NCBI GenBank assembly: GCA_947564305.1
Contig: CANOBT010000099.1
Location: 1-20,771 of the forward strand
Length of the DNA: 20,771 nucleotides
Direction: 5' to 3'
Origin: an uncultured Lachnospiraceae bacterium
GTDB taxonomy: Bacteria > Bacillota_A > Clostridia > Lachnospirales > Lachnospiraceae
A program made the translations under genes and the position numbers. Shown piece by piece: positions 1-6,947 of this stretch (the stretch's first letter is position 1; every line of letters begins with the position of its first letter). Under the pieces are notes generated by a model. It was given only the letters and a program-made list of their open reading frames with translations. It was not told where the DNA came from and made no database searches.

Positions 1-41
1 TAGTGGTAATGCAGATGGAGCTTTAGCCAAATATGTAACTT

Positions 42-950
42 ATGAATTTATTGATTACTGGTGCATGGCAGCATGCAGATAAGTATCTGGATGTAATTCA
101 AGAGTTGGGACATTCCGTTGCTTTTCTCCAATTTGAAAAAGAGGCGCTCCCCTGTTCCGACGAATGGGTAGAAGGAATCGTCTGTAATGGCTTGTTTTTA
201 TGGCATCCTATCGAAAAATTTGTAAACTTGAAATATATCCAGCTGATGAGCGCCGGATTTGACCGTGTTCCGTTGGAGTATATCCAGAAAAAAGGAATAG
301 AAATCCATAATGCCAGAGGTGTCTACAGTATTCCAATGGCGGAGTTTGCGGTTGGAGGGGTGCTTCAGCTTTACAAGCGGGCATCCTTTTTTTATGAAAA
401 CCAGAAGCAGCACAGATGGGAAAAGCACCGTGGACTGTTGGAATTGTATGGAAAGCGGGTATGTATTGCCGGATGTGGGAGCGTGGGCACGGAATGCGCG
501 AAAAGATTCCGGGCATTTGGCAGCGTGGTCGTAGGGGTGGACCGTTTTCCCAGAGAAGATGAAAACTATCATAAAATGATAGACTTAGAGCAGATTGACA
601 GCATTCTTCCGGAAACAGATATTCTGATTCTGGCACTGCCTTTGACAGAGGAAACGAAATATTTTATGAATGACAGGCGGTTTTCTTTATTGAAAGAGAG
701 CGCTGTGTTTGTCAATATTGCCAGGGGAGGACTGGTAGATACACAGGCTATGATTTCAGCATTGGACAGATTGGGAGGCGCTGTGCTAGATGTTTTTGAG
801 CAGGAGCCATTGAGTGAGGACTGTCCGCTGTGGGAGATGGAGCATGTGATTATCAGTCCGCATAATAGTTTTGTGGGGGAATATAATGGCAGGCGGTTGG
901 ATCAATTGATTATGGATACTCTAAAAATGAAGAAAAGTCAGCGCGTATAG
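42..950 (+). CDS. D-isomer specific 2-hydroxyacid dehydrogenase family protein
   Basis: This is a 302-residue NAD(P)-dependent D-2-hydroxyacid dehydrogenase, a cytosolic enzyme that interconverts a 2-oxoacid and a D-2-hydroxyacid; the substrate cannot be told from sequence. The Rossmann nucleotide-binding motif GCGSVG lies at residues 144-149. The three catalytic residues of the family are in place: Arg228 in NIARGG, Glu255 in VFEQEP and His274 in SPHNS. The length is normal for the family (about 300-340). The start ATG has only a weak, distant GGAG upstream (17-20), so translation may be coupled to a gene lying left of the window. It precedes the glycosyltransferase by about 60 bases and reads in the same direction as the polysaccharide genes, which suggests a role in making or modifying a polymer building block, but that is inference from position only. 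Confidence 0.87.
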   Translation: MNLLITGAWQHADKYLDVIQELGHSVAFLQFEKEALPCSDEWVEGIVCNGLFLWHPIEKFVNLKYIQLMSAGFDRVPLEYIQKKGIEIHNARGVYSIPMAEFAVGGVLQLYKRASFFYENQKQHRWEKHRGLLELYGKRVCIAGCGSVGTECAKRFRAFGSVVVGVDRFPREDENYHKMIDLEQIDSILPETDILILALPLTEETKYFMNDRRFSLLKESAVFVNIARGGLVDTQAMISALDRLGGAVLDVFEQEPLSEDCPLWEMEHVIISPHNSFVGEYNGRRLDQLIMDTLKMKKSQRV

Positions 951-1014
951 TGTAAACAGCGTGTACTGGTTTCGGAAAATATATCGTATATAAGCGGAAG
1001 GGTGTGTGTTGAGT

Positions 1015-2121
1015 ATGAAGTTTTTATTAATTTCCCCAAAGAACAGGACAGTCTATAATTTTCGGGGGGATTTGATCAAAGAAATAAAAAGCAAGGGATA
1101 TGAAGTGATTGTCACGGGACCTGATCTAACGGATGTGGAACGGATTCAGGAATTGGGAGTCCGTTTTATCGAAATACCAATGAATAAAACAGGGACCAGT
1201 GTGATTGGGGATTTAAAATATTGTTGGAAATTATACCGGCTTATGAGGAAAGAAAAACCGGATGTTACACTGGGGTATACGGTAAAACCAGTTATTTATG
1301 GTTCTATTGCTGCCCAACTGGCGGGAGTGCCTAATATAAACAGTATGGTAACCGGCGGAGGATATGTATTTACAGCGACTACTAGAAAAGCAAAAATGTT
1401 GGGAGTGATTGTGCGTTTCCTATACCGCATCGGATTCAGGGTTGTTGATCATGTTATTTTTCAGAACCCTGATGACCGAAAAGAATTTTGCAAGATGAGA
1501 TTGGTTTCACCGAAAAAATGCTCGGTTGTTCACGGCTCGGGGATCAATATGGAACATTTCCAGTCTGCGGCACTGCCGGAGGAACCGACATTTTTTATGC
1601 TTTCCAGGCTCTTGAAGAGTAAAGGTGTGACGGAATATCTGGAGGCTGCACGGACTGTAAAGAATCGGTTTCCGCAGGCAAGATTTTATCTGCTTGGAAA
1701 GTATGAGGCAGATATGCAGGATGCGGTGCCGCGAGATGAGGTAGAACCATATATCAAAGAGGGAATTGTGGTGCGGTTTGAAGAGACCGATGATGTCAGG
1801 CCATATTATGAGATGTGCAGTGTATATGTGCTTCCTTCTTATCGTGAAGGAACGCCGCGTACAGTACTGGAGGCTATGGCTATGGGGCGTCCGGTAATTA
1901 CGACGGATGCACCGGGGTGCAGGCAGACCGTGGTGGATGGAAAAACAGGATATCTGATTCCGGTCCAGAATAGTGCAGCTCTTGCTGAAAAGATGTCGTT
2001 TTTCATTGACAATCCGGAATTTATCACTATAATGGGAAAAAGAAGCAGGGTATATGCTGAAAAAAATTATGATGTGACAAAGGTTAATGCGGAAATGATG
2101 AAGATTATGCACTTAGATTGA
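1015..2121 (+). CDS. Glycosyltransferase family 4 (GT-B fold), polysaccharide assembly
   Basis: The product is a glycosyltransferase of about 368 residues that would move a sugar from a nucleotide donor to a lipid-linked acceptor at the cytoplasmic membrane face. The N-terminal acceptor domain begins MKFLLISPKN and contains a glycine-rich loop (VTGGGYVF, near residue 115). The C-terminal donor domain has SRLLKSKG, whose Arg and Lys normally contact the donor phosphates, and the EX7E motif EGTPRTVLE followed by AMGRPVI. It resembles the GT4 enzymes that add GalNAc or GlcNAc in capsule and N-glycan pathways (PglA/WbpT-like), but the sugar is uncertain. The start is either ATG 1015 or TTG 1009: GGAAGGG at 996-1002 is 12 bases from the first and 6 from the second; ATG is chosen because relatives begin MK. 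It lies 50 bases upstream of the chain-length gene and is presumably co-transcribed. Confidence 0.9.
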   Translation: MKFLLISPKNRTVYNFRGDLIKEIKSKGYEVIVTGPDLTDVERIQELGVRFIEIPMNKTGTSVIGDLKYCWKLYRLMRKEKPDVTLGYTVKPVIYGSIAAQLAGVPNINSMVTGGGYVFTATTRKAKMLGVIVRFLYRIGFRVVDHVIFQNPDDRKEFCKMRLVSPKKCSVVHGSGINMEHFQSAALPEEPTFFMLSRLLKSKGVTEYLEAARTVKNRFPQARFYLLGKYEADMQDAVPRDEVEPYIKEGIVVRFEETDDVRPYYEMCSVYVLPSYREGTPRTVLEAMAMGRPVITTDAPGCRQTVVDGKTGYLIPVQNSAALAEKMSFFIDNPEFITIMGKRSRVYAEKNYDVTKVNAEMMKIMHLD

Positions 2122-2171
2122 AATCATGCAGAAACCAGTCTGTTTTGAATATTACATTACGGGAGGACAGA

Positions 2172-3608
2172 ATGATGAATGAATACCAGAGACCGAAGCA
2201 AATCCATATTATTGATTTGCTGTTGTATTGTCTGGAAAAATGGAGATGGATTATTGCCTGTATGCTGATTGCAGCAGTAGTGACAGGTGCATATACGTAC
2301 CGGGCAACAGTGAAAGAAAACCAGGCAAAGCAGAACGCGGCTTCTGCGGCCGAAGAGGCAAAAGCAGCGGAAAGTACAGAACCTGTAAATGAGGATGTAC
2401 AAGAAGAACGGCCGGTAGGGACTTATGAACAGGCAATTGAAGAAATAGAGCGTGATCTGGAAATTCAGGAAGAGTATCTGGAAAATTCTGTTGTGATGCA
2501 GTTGGAGCCGTACCATATTTCAACAGGGACACTGAGTTATTATATGGAAGGCGGGGAACATGCAGGCAGTCTGATTTCTGCTTACAATATTTTTGTATCA
2601 AGCGGAAAGATGGCAGAAGAGTTGTATGCCGATAATGTTGATATTTCTGTTGAGGATCTGCGCTATCTCGTTACTTTTGTCAATGTTGGAAACAGTTCGG
2701 AACCACAGAATCCTGTATTCCAGATTATAATCAGGATGCCGGACAGCAGTTCGAGTGAGTTTTACCTGAAGCGGGCGGAGGAAATCATGACAGAATATGT
2801 TTCCTTGATGCAGACGCAGGTGGGAGCGCATAAAATTACTTTGTTGGATTCCGTTCAGTCTGAAATGGCAGATTTAGATATACAAAAATATCAGTCATCT
2901 GTAAGGACTGCATATATGGCATCTGTCAGGAATCTGAAGGCGTTGCGGACTGAGGCGCAGGCTAATCCGGATGTGCAAAATACGAGCAGCGGGAACGATA
3001 CGGCAGCAGCTGTGATTTTAGAGAATCCGCTTTCAGCGGCAGTTCATTCTGCTGTGTACGGATTGGTGTTGGGAGCCTGCCTGCCATTGGTTTTATTAGC
3101 TGTTTGGTATTTATTCGGCAGTCGGCTGCAGGCCACAGAAGGGTTCGGAAGGGACTATGGAATGCCTGTACTGGGAATAGTACGTATTTCTGGAACAATA
3201 GCAAAAAAATTCGATTTTGTTGATGCTGGAATTTTCAGATTAAGAGGAGGCTCCTATGGAAAGGTCAGTATTGAGGAGCAGATAAAGATTGCGTCAAACA
3301 ATATACAGGCAGCCATTTTAAAAAATACATCCGGTAAGGAAATTAAAAAAATTATGATTGCCGGTACACTGGCGGAAAAAGACATGGAAGTACTGTGCTC
3401 TAGACTGGCAGCTGAAATGCCGGGAGTTTCTGCGTCTTCCTATAAGCAGCTGATATTTCAGTCCGCGGCACTTCAGGAACTTGCAGATTATGATGGAGTT
3501 GTTTTTCTGGAAAAGAGGGGAATCTCCAATAACGGGCTGATTATGCAGGAGAGGAAATCTGTTCTGGACAGAAATGTGGAAGTTCTGGGAACGATTGTGG
3601 TGTGCTGA
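2172..3608 (+). CDS. Wzz-type chain-length/BY-kinase adaptor with degenerate C-terminal kinase-like domain
   Basis: This membrane protein of about 478 residues belongs to the Wzz/CapA group that controls polysaccharide chain length or export. An N-terminal segment IDLLLYCLEKW leads into a membrane helix at about residues 26-44. A long extracellular part with an acidic, coiled-coil-like start follows, and a second helix lies at about 291-315. After the second helix there is an unusually long cytosolic domain (about 316-478). Its pattern (IEEQIKIASNNIQAAIL, KKIMIAGTLAEK, DYDGVVFLEKRG, VEVLGTIVVC) follows the order of a tyrosine BY-kinase/MinD-like fold, but the P-loop position reads GTLAEKD with no GKS/T, and no Tyr-rich tail is present, so it is probably catalytically dead. 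ATG 2172 is preceded by GGGAGG at 2161-2166, which supports this start over an upstream TTG at 2118. Confidence 0.82.
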   Translation: MMNEYQRPKQIHIIDLLLYCLEKWRWIIACMLIAAVVTGAYTYRATVKENQAKQNAASAAEEAKAAESTEPVNEDVQEERPVGTYEQAIEEIERDLEIQEEYLENSVVMQLEPYHISTGTLSYYMEGGEHAGSLISAYNIFVSSGKMAEELYADNVDISVEDLRYLVTFVNVGNSSEPQNPVFQIIIRMPDSSSSEFYLKRAEEIMTEYVSLMQTQVGAHKITLLDSVQSEMADLDIQKYQSSVRTAYMASVRNLKALRTEAQANPDVQNTSSGNDTAAAVILENPLSAAVHSAVYGLVLGACLPLVLLAVWYLFGSRLQATEGFGRDYGMPVLGIVRISGTIAKKFDFVDAGIFRLRGGSYGKVSIEEQIKIASNNIQAAILKNTSGKEIKKIMIAGTLAEKDMEVLCSRLAAEMPGVSASSYKQLIFQSAALQELADYDGVVFLEKRGISNNGLIMQERKSVLDRNVEVLGTIVVC

Positions 3609-3638
3609 TTTTGGGGCGTGCCAGGGGAGATGTTTATC

Positions 3639-4877
3639 ATGAAAATAGCAATTGCAGGAATGGGCTATGTGGGACTGTCGATGGCAGTACTGTTGGCACA
3701 GAATAATCAGGTAACGGCGGTAGATATTATATCAGAAAAAGTAGACAAGCTCAATCGAAAACAGTCACCGATTCGAGATGAGTATATTGAAAAATATTTA
3801 TTGGAGAAGAAGTTGGATTTGACAGCCACGTTGGATGCAGAAGCAGCATATTCTAGCGCGGATTTTGTAATCATTGCTGCGCCGACCAACTATGACAGCA
3901 GGAAGAATTCCTTTGATACTTCATCAGTAGAATCGGCGGCGAAGTTGGTCATGCAGTATAATCCTGACGCGGTGATGGTGATTAAATCCACGATTCCGGT
4001 AGGTTATACGGAAAAGCTTCGGGAGACGACAGGGAGCAGGAACATTCTTTTCAGCCCGGAATTTCTTCGGGAATCAAAGGCTTTATATGATAACCTGTAT
4101 CCGTCACGGATTATCGTGGGGACAGATTTGGAAGATGACAGGCTGACCGAATCTGCTCATGTATTTGCGGGACTGCTGCAGGAAGGGGCCTTGAAGCAGG
4201 ATATAGATACCCTGTTCATGGGATTCACGGAGGCAGAGGCGGTGAAGCTGTTTGCCAACACGTATCTTGCATTGAGGGTCAGCTACTTCAATGAACTGGA
4301 TACTTATGCGGAAATGCATGAGTTGGATACGAAATCAATCATTGAGGGCGTATGTCTGGATCCGAGGATTGGAAATCATTACAATAATCCTTCCTTTGGA
4401 TATGGCGGATACTGCCTGCCGAAGGATACGAAGCAGCTTCTGGCAAACTATGCGGATGTGCCGGAGAACCTGATTGAAGCTATCGTAGAAAGCAACCGTA
4501 CCCGGAAGGACTTCATTGCAGACCGGGTCCTGAATATGGCAGGGTACTATGATTATAATGACAGAGGCACCTATAACGCAGAAGAGGAAAAGCACTGTGT
4601 GATTGGGATTTACCGTCTGGTAATGAAGTCTAATTCTGATAACTTCAGGCAGTCTTCTATCCAGGGAGTCATGAAACGGATTAAGGCAAAAGGTGCGGAA
4701 GTAATCGTGTACGAGCCTTCACTTACGGATGGAAGTACATTTTTTGGTTCCAGGATTGTGAATGACCTGGAGCAGTTTAAAAGGCAGGCGGATGCAGTGA
4801 TTGCGAACAGGTATGATAAGTGTCTGGATGATATCAGGGAGAAGGTTTATACAAGGGATTTGTTCAGGAGGGATTGA
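3639..4877 (+). CDS. ugd: UDP-glucose 6-dehydrogenase
   Basis: The enzyme oxidises UDP-glucose to UDP-glucuronate with two NAD+, supplying uronic acid for surface polysaccharide. The 412-residue protein opens with the Rossmann motif GMGYVGL, has the [11 protein letters not shown] and [11 protein letters not shown] motifs, Lys203 and Asn207 in the [13 protein letters not shown] helix, and the catalytic Cys259 in [14 protein letters not shown]. The C-terminal UDP-binding half contains [16 protein letters not shown]. The pattern [15 protein letters not shown] and the length match the short streptococcal HasB/Ugd class, which favours UDP-glucose over UDP-ManNAc as substrate. GGGGAGA at 3624-3630, 8 bases before ATG 3639, decides the start; the open frame extends 21 bases further upstream. 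It is the last gene of the polysaccharide operon, 30 bases after the Wzz-type gene, and is followed by a strong terminator. Confidence 0.94.
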   Translation: MKIAIAGMGYVGLSMAVLLAQNNQVTAVDIISEKVDKLNRKQSPIRDEYIEKYLLEKKLDLTATLDAEAAYSSADFVIIAAPTNYDSRKNSFDTSSVESAAKLVMQYNPDAVMVIKSTIPVGYTEKLRETTGSRNILFSPEFLRESKALYDNLYPSRIIVGTDLEDDRLTESAHVFAGLLQEGALKQDIDTLFMGFTEAEAVKLFANTYLALRVSYFNELDTYAEMHELDTKSIIEGVCLDPRIGNHYNNPSFGYGGYCLPKDTKQLLANYADVPENLIEAIVESNRTRKDFIADRVLNMAGYYDYNDRGTYNAEEEKHCVIGIYRLVMKSNSDNFRQSSIQGVMKRIKAKGAEVIVYEPSLTDGSTFFGSRIVNDLEQFKRQADAVIANRYDKCLDDIREKVYTRDLFRRD

Positions 4878-5038
4878 GTACACCTCTCTTTGGGCGGAGA
4901 GCCTATAGATTTAAGCAGGGGACTGTAATGGTGGGAAATGACTTGGATATTATGCATAGTACTTAAGTAGAAATTTTTAGGAAATGTATAAAAATTTTGT
5001 GGGGTTTTTCTGAAATTTTTTAAATTGCTTTCTTATAG

Positions 5039-5067
5039 TTGAATCTCAGACTCAAAAATGTTATAAT
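5039..5067 (+). promoter_or_regulatory. Sigma-A-type promoter for a short transcript
   Basis: TTGAAT (5039-5044), a 17-base spacer, then TATAAT (5062-5067), a perfect -10. The -10 sits within the left arm of the terminator hairpin, so a start near 5074 would fall in the hairpin loop and the new transcript would not carry the full hairpin. It points at the 31-codon ORF and the terminator at 5239-5268, giving an RNA of roughly 195 bases. Confidence 0.55.
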
Positions 5068-5095
5068 TTGCGTACCGCAATTATAGCATTTTTTT
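5054..5095 (+). terminator. Rho-independent terminator of the polysaccharide operon
   Basis: Left arm 5054-5072 and right arm 5076-5095 pair almost completely around a TAC loop, with one G-U pair and one bulged T, and the right arm runs into seven T residues (5089-5095). The matching A tract on the left side means it could also stop transcription coming from the right. It lies about 180 bases after ugd. Confidence 0.8.
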
Positions 5096-5108
5096 GGAAG
5101 AAATGCAT

Positions 5109-5204
5109 ATGATGTTTAAGTATTGGGCAACAATTTTGTGGAAAAAGGAAGAAGCGGATATGGTTTGTCCAGAGCAGGGGGATGATGCTATTATGGATGA
5201 TTAG
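5109..5204 (+). CDS. Hypothetical 31-residue peptide
   Basis: I do not recognise this ORF. It would encode a 31-residue peptide starting MMFKYWATILWKKEE and ending in a strongly acidic tail (GDDAIMDD). GGAAG at 5096-5100 lies 8 bases before ATG 5109; ATGs at 5103 and 5112 are alternatives. The N-terminal part is aromatic and basic, the C-terminal part acidic; there is a single Cys and no clear membrane helix. Support comes mainly from context: a good promoter just upstream (5039-5067) and a clean terminator 35 bases downstream (5239-5268). The same unit could instead be a non-coding small RNA with a chance ORF. Confidence 0.35.
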   Translation: MMFKYWATILWKKEEADMVCPEQGDDAIMDD

Positions 5205-5238
5205 TATAGCTGTGTAAATATTGTACATAATTATAATT

Positions 5239-5268
5239 AGACACCGGAGCAGGTGTCTGAGTTTTTTT
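5239..5268 (+). terminator. Rho-independent terminator
   Basis: A perfect 7-base-pair stem AGACACC (5239-5245) / GGTGTCT (5252-5258) with loop GGAGCA is followed by seven T residues (5262-5268). It would end the short transcript that begins near 5074 and isolates the defence operon from upstream read-through. Confidence 0.85.
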
Positions 5269-5337
5269 AGGGAGAAGTCAAAGTTTACCCTGTTATTATA
5301 TCATATGTGGAATTTAACTTTGGTTGGAAAAGCCATG

Positions 5338-5365
5338 TTGGCGAAACGATGATTTCGGTTAAAAT
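5338..5365 (+). promoter_or_regulatory. Candidate promoter of the TPR-RADAR operon
   Basis: TTGGCG (5338-5343), a 16-base spacer and TAAAAT (5360-5365) match the sigma-A consensus at 4/6 and 5/6 positions. It is the best match I found between the terminator at 5268 and the TPR gene, and would leave a leader of about 120 bases. Confidence 0.35.
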
Positions 5366-5491
5366 GGGAAAGGTGGATAAAAATGGTGCGATGGGAGAGA
5401 GAAAAATGAATTATCTGACTTCTTCTTAGTAAACATTACAGACGGCAAGCATAATTATGTATCTAAAGGATGTTCTAAGGAGAAGAAGAGA

Positions 5492-6820
5492 ATGGTGAGA
5501 AAGAGTGTGAGATGCATAAAAATCGTGCATCTTCCGTTGGAAGTAAAGAAGTATCGGGTATTGTCTGCTTTTTTTCGCTTCGTCGGAATTTTCGCCTGTG
5601 AAAATCTATATGGTGATGAATACGGCGATGATGTAGACTATGTGTACAGAATAGAGGAAGGTTCTGAAGAAGCAGAAGTAACAATAGTACAATGGATCCA
5701 GGATGCTCTGAGTGAAATGAAAGAGGTTTTTGGCGAGGAGGCTTGCGGAGCGCTGAAACGGATTGGGGAAATTTTTTCCAAGTATGATTTGATGCGGGCA
5801 AGTTATGGAAACGCATATTTTGGAGATACAGGTGTAGGAATCATCTACCAACGTATGGAGTCAGCTATGGAGAAGTTCCGTGCCGCATTGGAAGAACTGG
5901 AGAGGTTGGAGCAGGAGTATCTTTCGGACAGATTATATATCTGGGCGGCAAAGGCAAGCTGCAAACGAAGGATTAATGAAATTTTTACGATTATCTGGGA
6001 TGCGATTGAAGAAAACCGCTATGGTGAAGATGAAGCAGAAAAAAAAGAACTGAGGAAGACATTGAAAGCTAATCATCATTACTATCAGTTGGATGAGGTG
6101 AAAGAAGACATTTCAAAAATATTGGAAGCGGATCCAGAGTTTTATGGGGCATACGCAATTCTGGCGTTTGTAGCGGAAATTGACGACTATCATGAGATGG
6201 AGGCGGAAGAGGCTTTTGAACAGGCAATCCGGGTGATTGGCCATAAATCGTATGCAAGTTATTTGTATCTGAGACTGGAACGGTATCTGAGCAGAATGTA
6301 TCTGAGACTGGAAGATGACATAACATATTACAGGAAAGCCTATGCTGCGGATCCTCATAATTTCAGGGCAGGATATAGGCTAGCAGTGTATGAACAAGAT
6401 TCCGATAATGATGACGGAGCGCTTGAAATGTGGAACGATTTGCTGCGGATTCTGGAGCCGAAGCGGGATTTGCCGTCGCTGCAGCCTGTAGAGTGCGCCT
6501 ATCTGTATAAGATTTACAGAAATATCGGAAATCTGTATAACAGGAAGCAGGAGTATTCAAAGGCAATCAAGTATCTGAGGAAAGCGGAGTCTGTATATCA
6601 GAGTAAAAGCAATGAAGATTCCGAGAAAGGTTTTTATCCGTGGATGTTTGGGAAAGAAAAAGTTGCCGACTGCAATGGAACGGTAGTAGAAATTTGGGAA
6701 GTTTATAAACAGGCGGCAAAAGCAAAACTGAAAATTGAGAAAACATATGCGGATATTGTGTATGCCAGCGGAAGAGCAAATCAGGAAGAAATTTACGACC
6801 ATTATCTGGCTTTGGCATAG
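5492..6820 (+). CDS. TPR-repeat protein, first gene of the RADAR-linked operon
   Basis: This 442-residue protein has no enzyme motif I can recognise. Its helical C-terminal half carries tetratricopeptide repeats: the clearest is at about residues 339-370 (IGNLYNRKQEYSKAIKYL), and weaker ones lie around 205-250 (ILEADPEFYGAYAIL) and 277-322 (AYAADPHNFRAGYRLA). The N-terminal 50 residues look like a short beta-rich segment, followed by an acidic stretch and a coiled-coil-like helix at about 118-145. AAGGAG at 5477-5482, 9 bases upstream, supports the ATG. TPR arrays bind proteins, so a scaffold or sensor role for the ATPase/deaminase encoded 127 bases downstream is plausible. That link is inferred only from gene order, strand and the lack of a terminator with a T tract between them. 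Confidence 0.8.
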   Translation: MVRKSVRCIKIVHLPLEVKKYRVLSAFFRFVGIFACENLYGDEYGDDVDYVYRIEEGSEEAEVTIVQWIQDALSEMKEVFGEEACGALKRIGEIFSKYDLMRASYGNAYFGDTGVGIIYQRMESAMEKFRAALEELERLEQEYLSDRLYIWAAKASCKRRINEIFTIIWDAIEENRYGEDEAEKKELRKTLKANHHYYQLDEVKEDISKILEADPEFYGAYAILAFVAEIDDYHEMEAEEAFEQAIRVIGHKSYASYLYLRLERYLSRMYLRLEDDITYYRKAYAADPHNFRAGYRLAVYEQDSDNDDGALEMWNDLLRILEPKRDLPSLQPVECAYLYKIYRNIGNLYNRKQEYSKAIKYLRKAESVYQSKSNEDSEKGFYPWMFGKEKVADCNGTVVEIWEVYKQAAKAKLKIEKTYADIVYASGRANQEEIYDHYLALA

Positions 6821-6881
6821 ATAAACCGTGTTTACAGCGATATGTAGAAAAAGGAGCAGGAAAACGGACAGGCAGAAATAA

Positions 6882-6908
6882 GGGAGCGCTTTGTGGCGCG
6901 GTGCTCCC
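6882..6908 (+). other. Hairpin between TPR gene and rdrA
   Basis: GGGAGC (6882-6887) pairs with GCTCCC (6903-6908) around a GC-rich 15-base middle that can partly pair with itself. No T tract follows, so it is not a normal terminator. It could stabilise mRNA ends or set the relative expression of the TPR gene and rdrA. Confidence 0.4.
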
Positions 6909-6947
6909 GGGATGCGCGGTCTGGTATTTTCTTGTGAGGAGGACGAT

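Larger units (their letters stand above)
4878..5491. other. Intergenic region between polysaccharide operon and defence operon
   Basis: A 614-base gap without a long gene. The first 160 bases are AT-rich and hold a weak inverted repeat (AAATTTTT 4971-4978 with AAAAATTT 4990-4997). Then come a promoter-like sequence overlapping a hairpin terminator, a 31-codon ORF and a second terminator, each listed separately. The last 220 bases hold a candidate promoter (5338-5365), a widely spaced inverted repeat CAAAGTT/AACTTTG (around 5279-5323) that could be an operator, and a 26-codon ORF (5349-5429) with no convincing ribosome site. Confidence 0.6.

Noticed and set aside
2..82. Open frame from the left edge to a TAA at 80-82, possibly the end of an upstream gene (…GNADGALAKYVTYEFIDYW…)
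   Set aside because: Only 26 residues are visible, no family is recognisable, and it would overlap the dehydrogenase gene by 41 bases; too little to call.
1507..2112. 201-codon open frame on the minus strand
   Set aside because: It lies wholly inside the glycosyltransferase gene on the opposite strand and its translation has no protein-like motif; a shadow frame.
5349..5429. 26-codon ORF starting MISVKMGKVDKNG upstream of the TPR gene
   Set aside because: No convincing ribosome site, unremarkable composition and no terminator of its own; more likely leader sequence.
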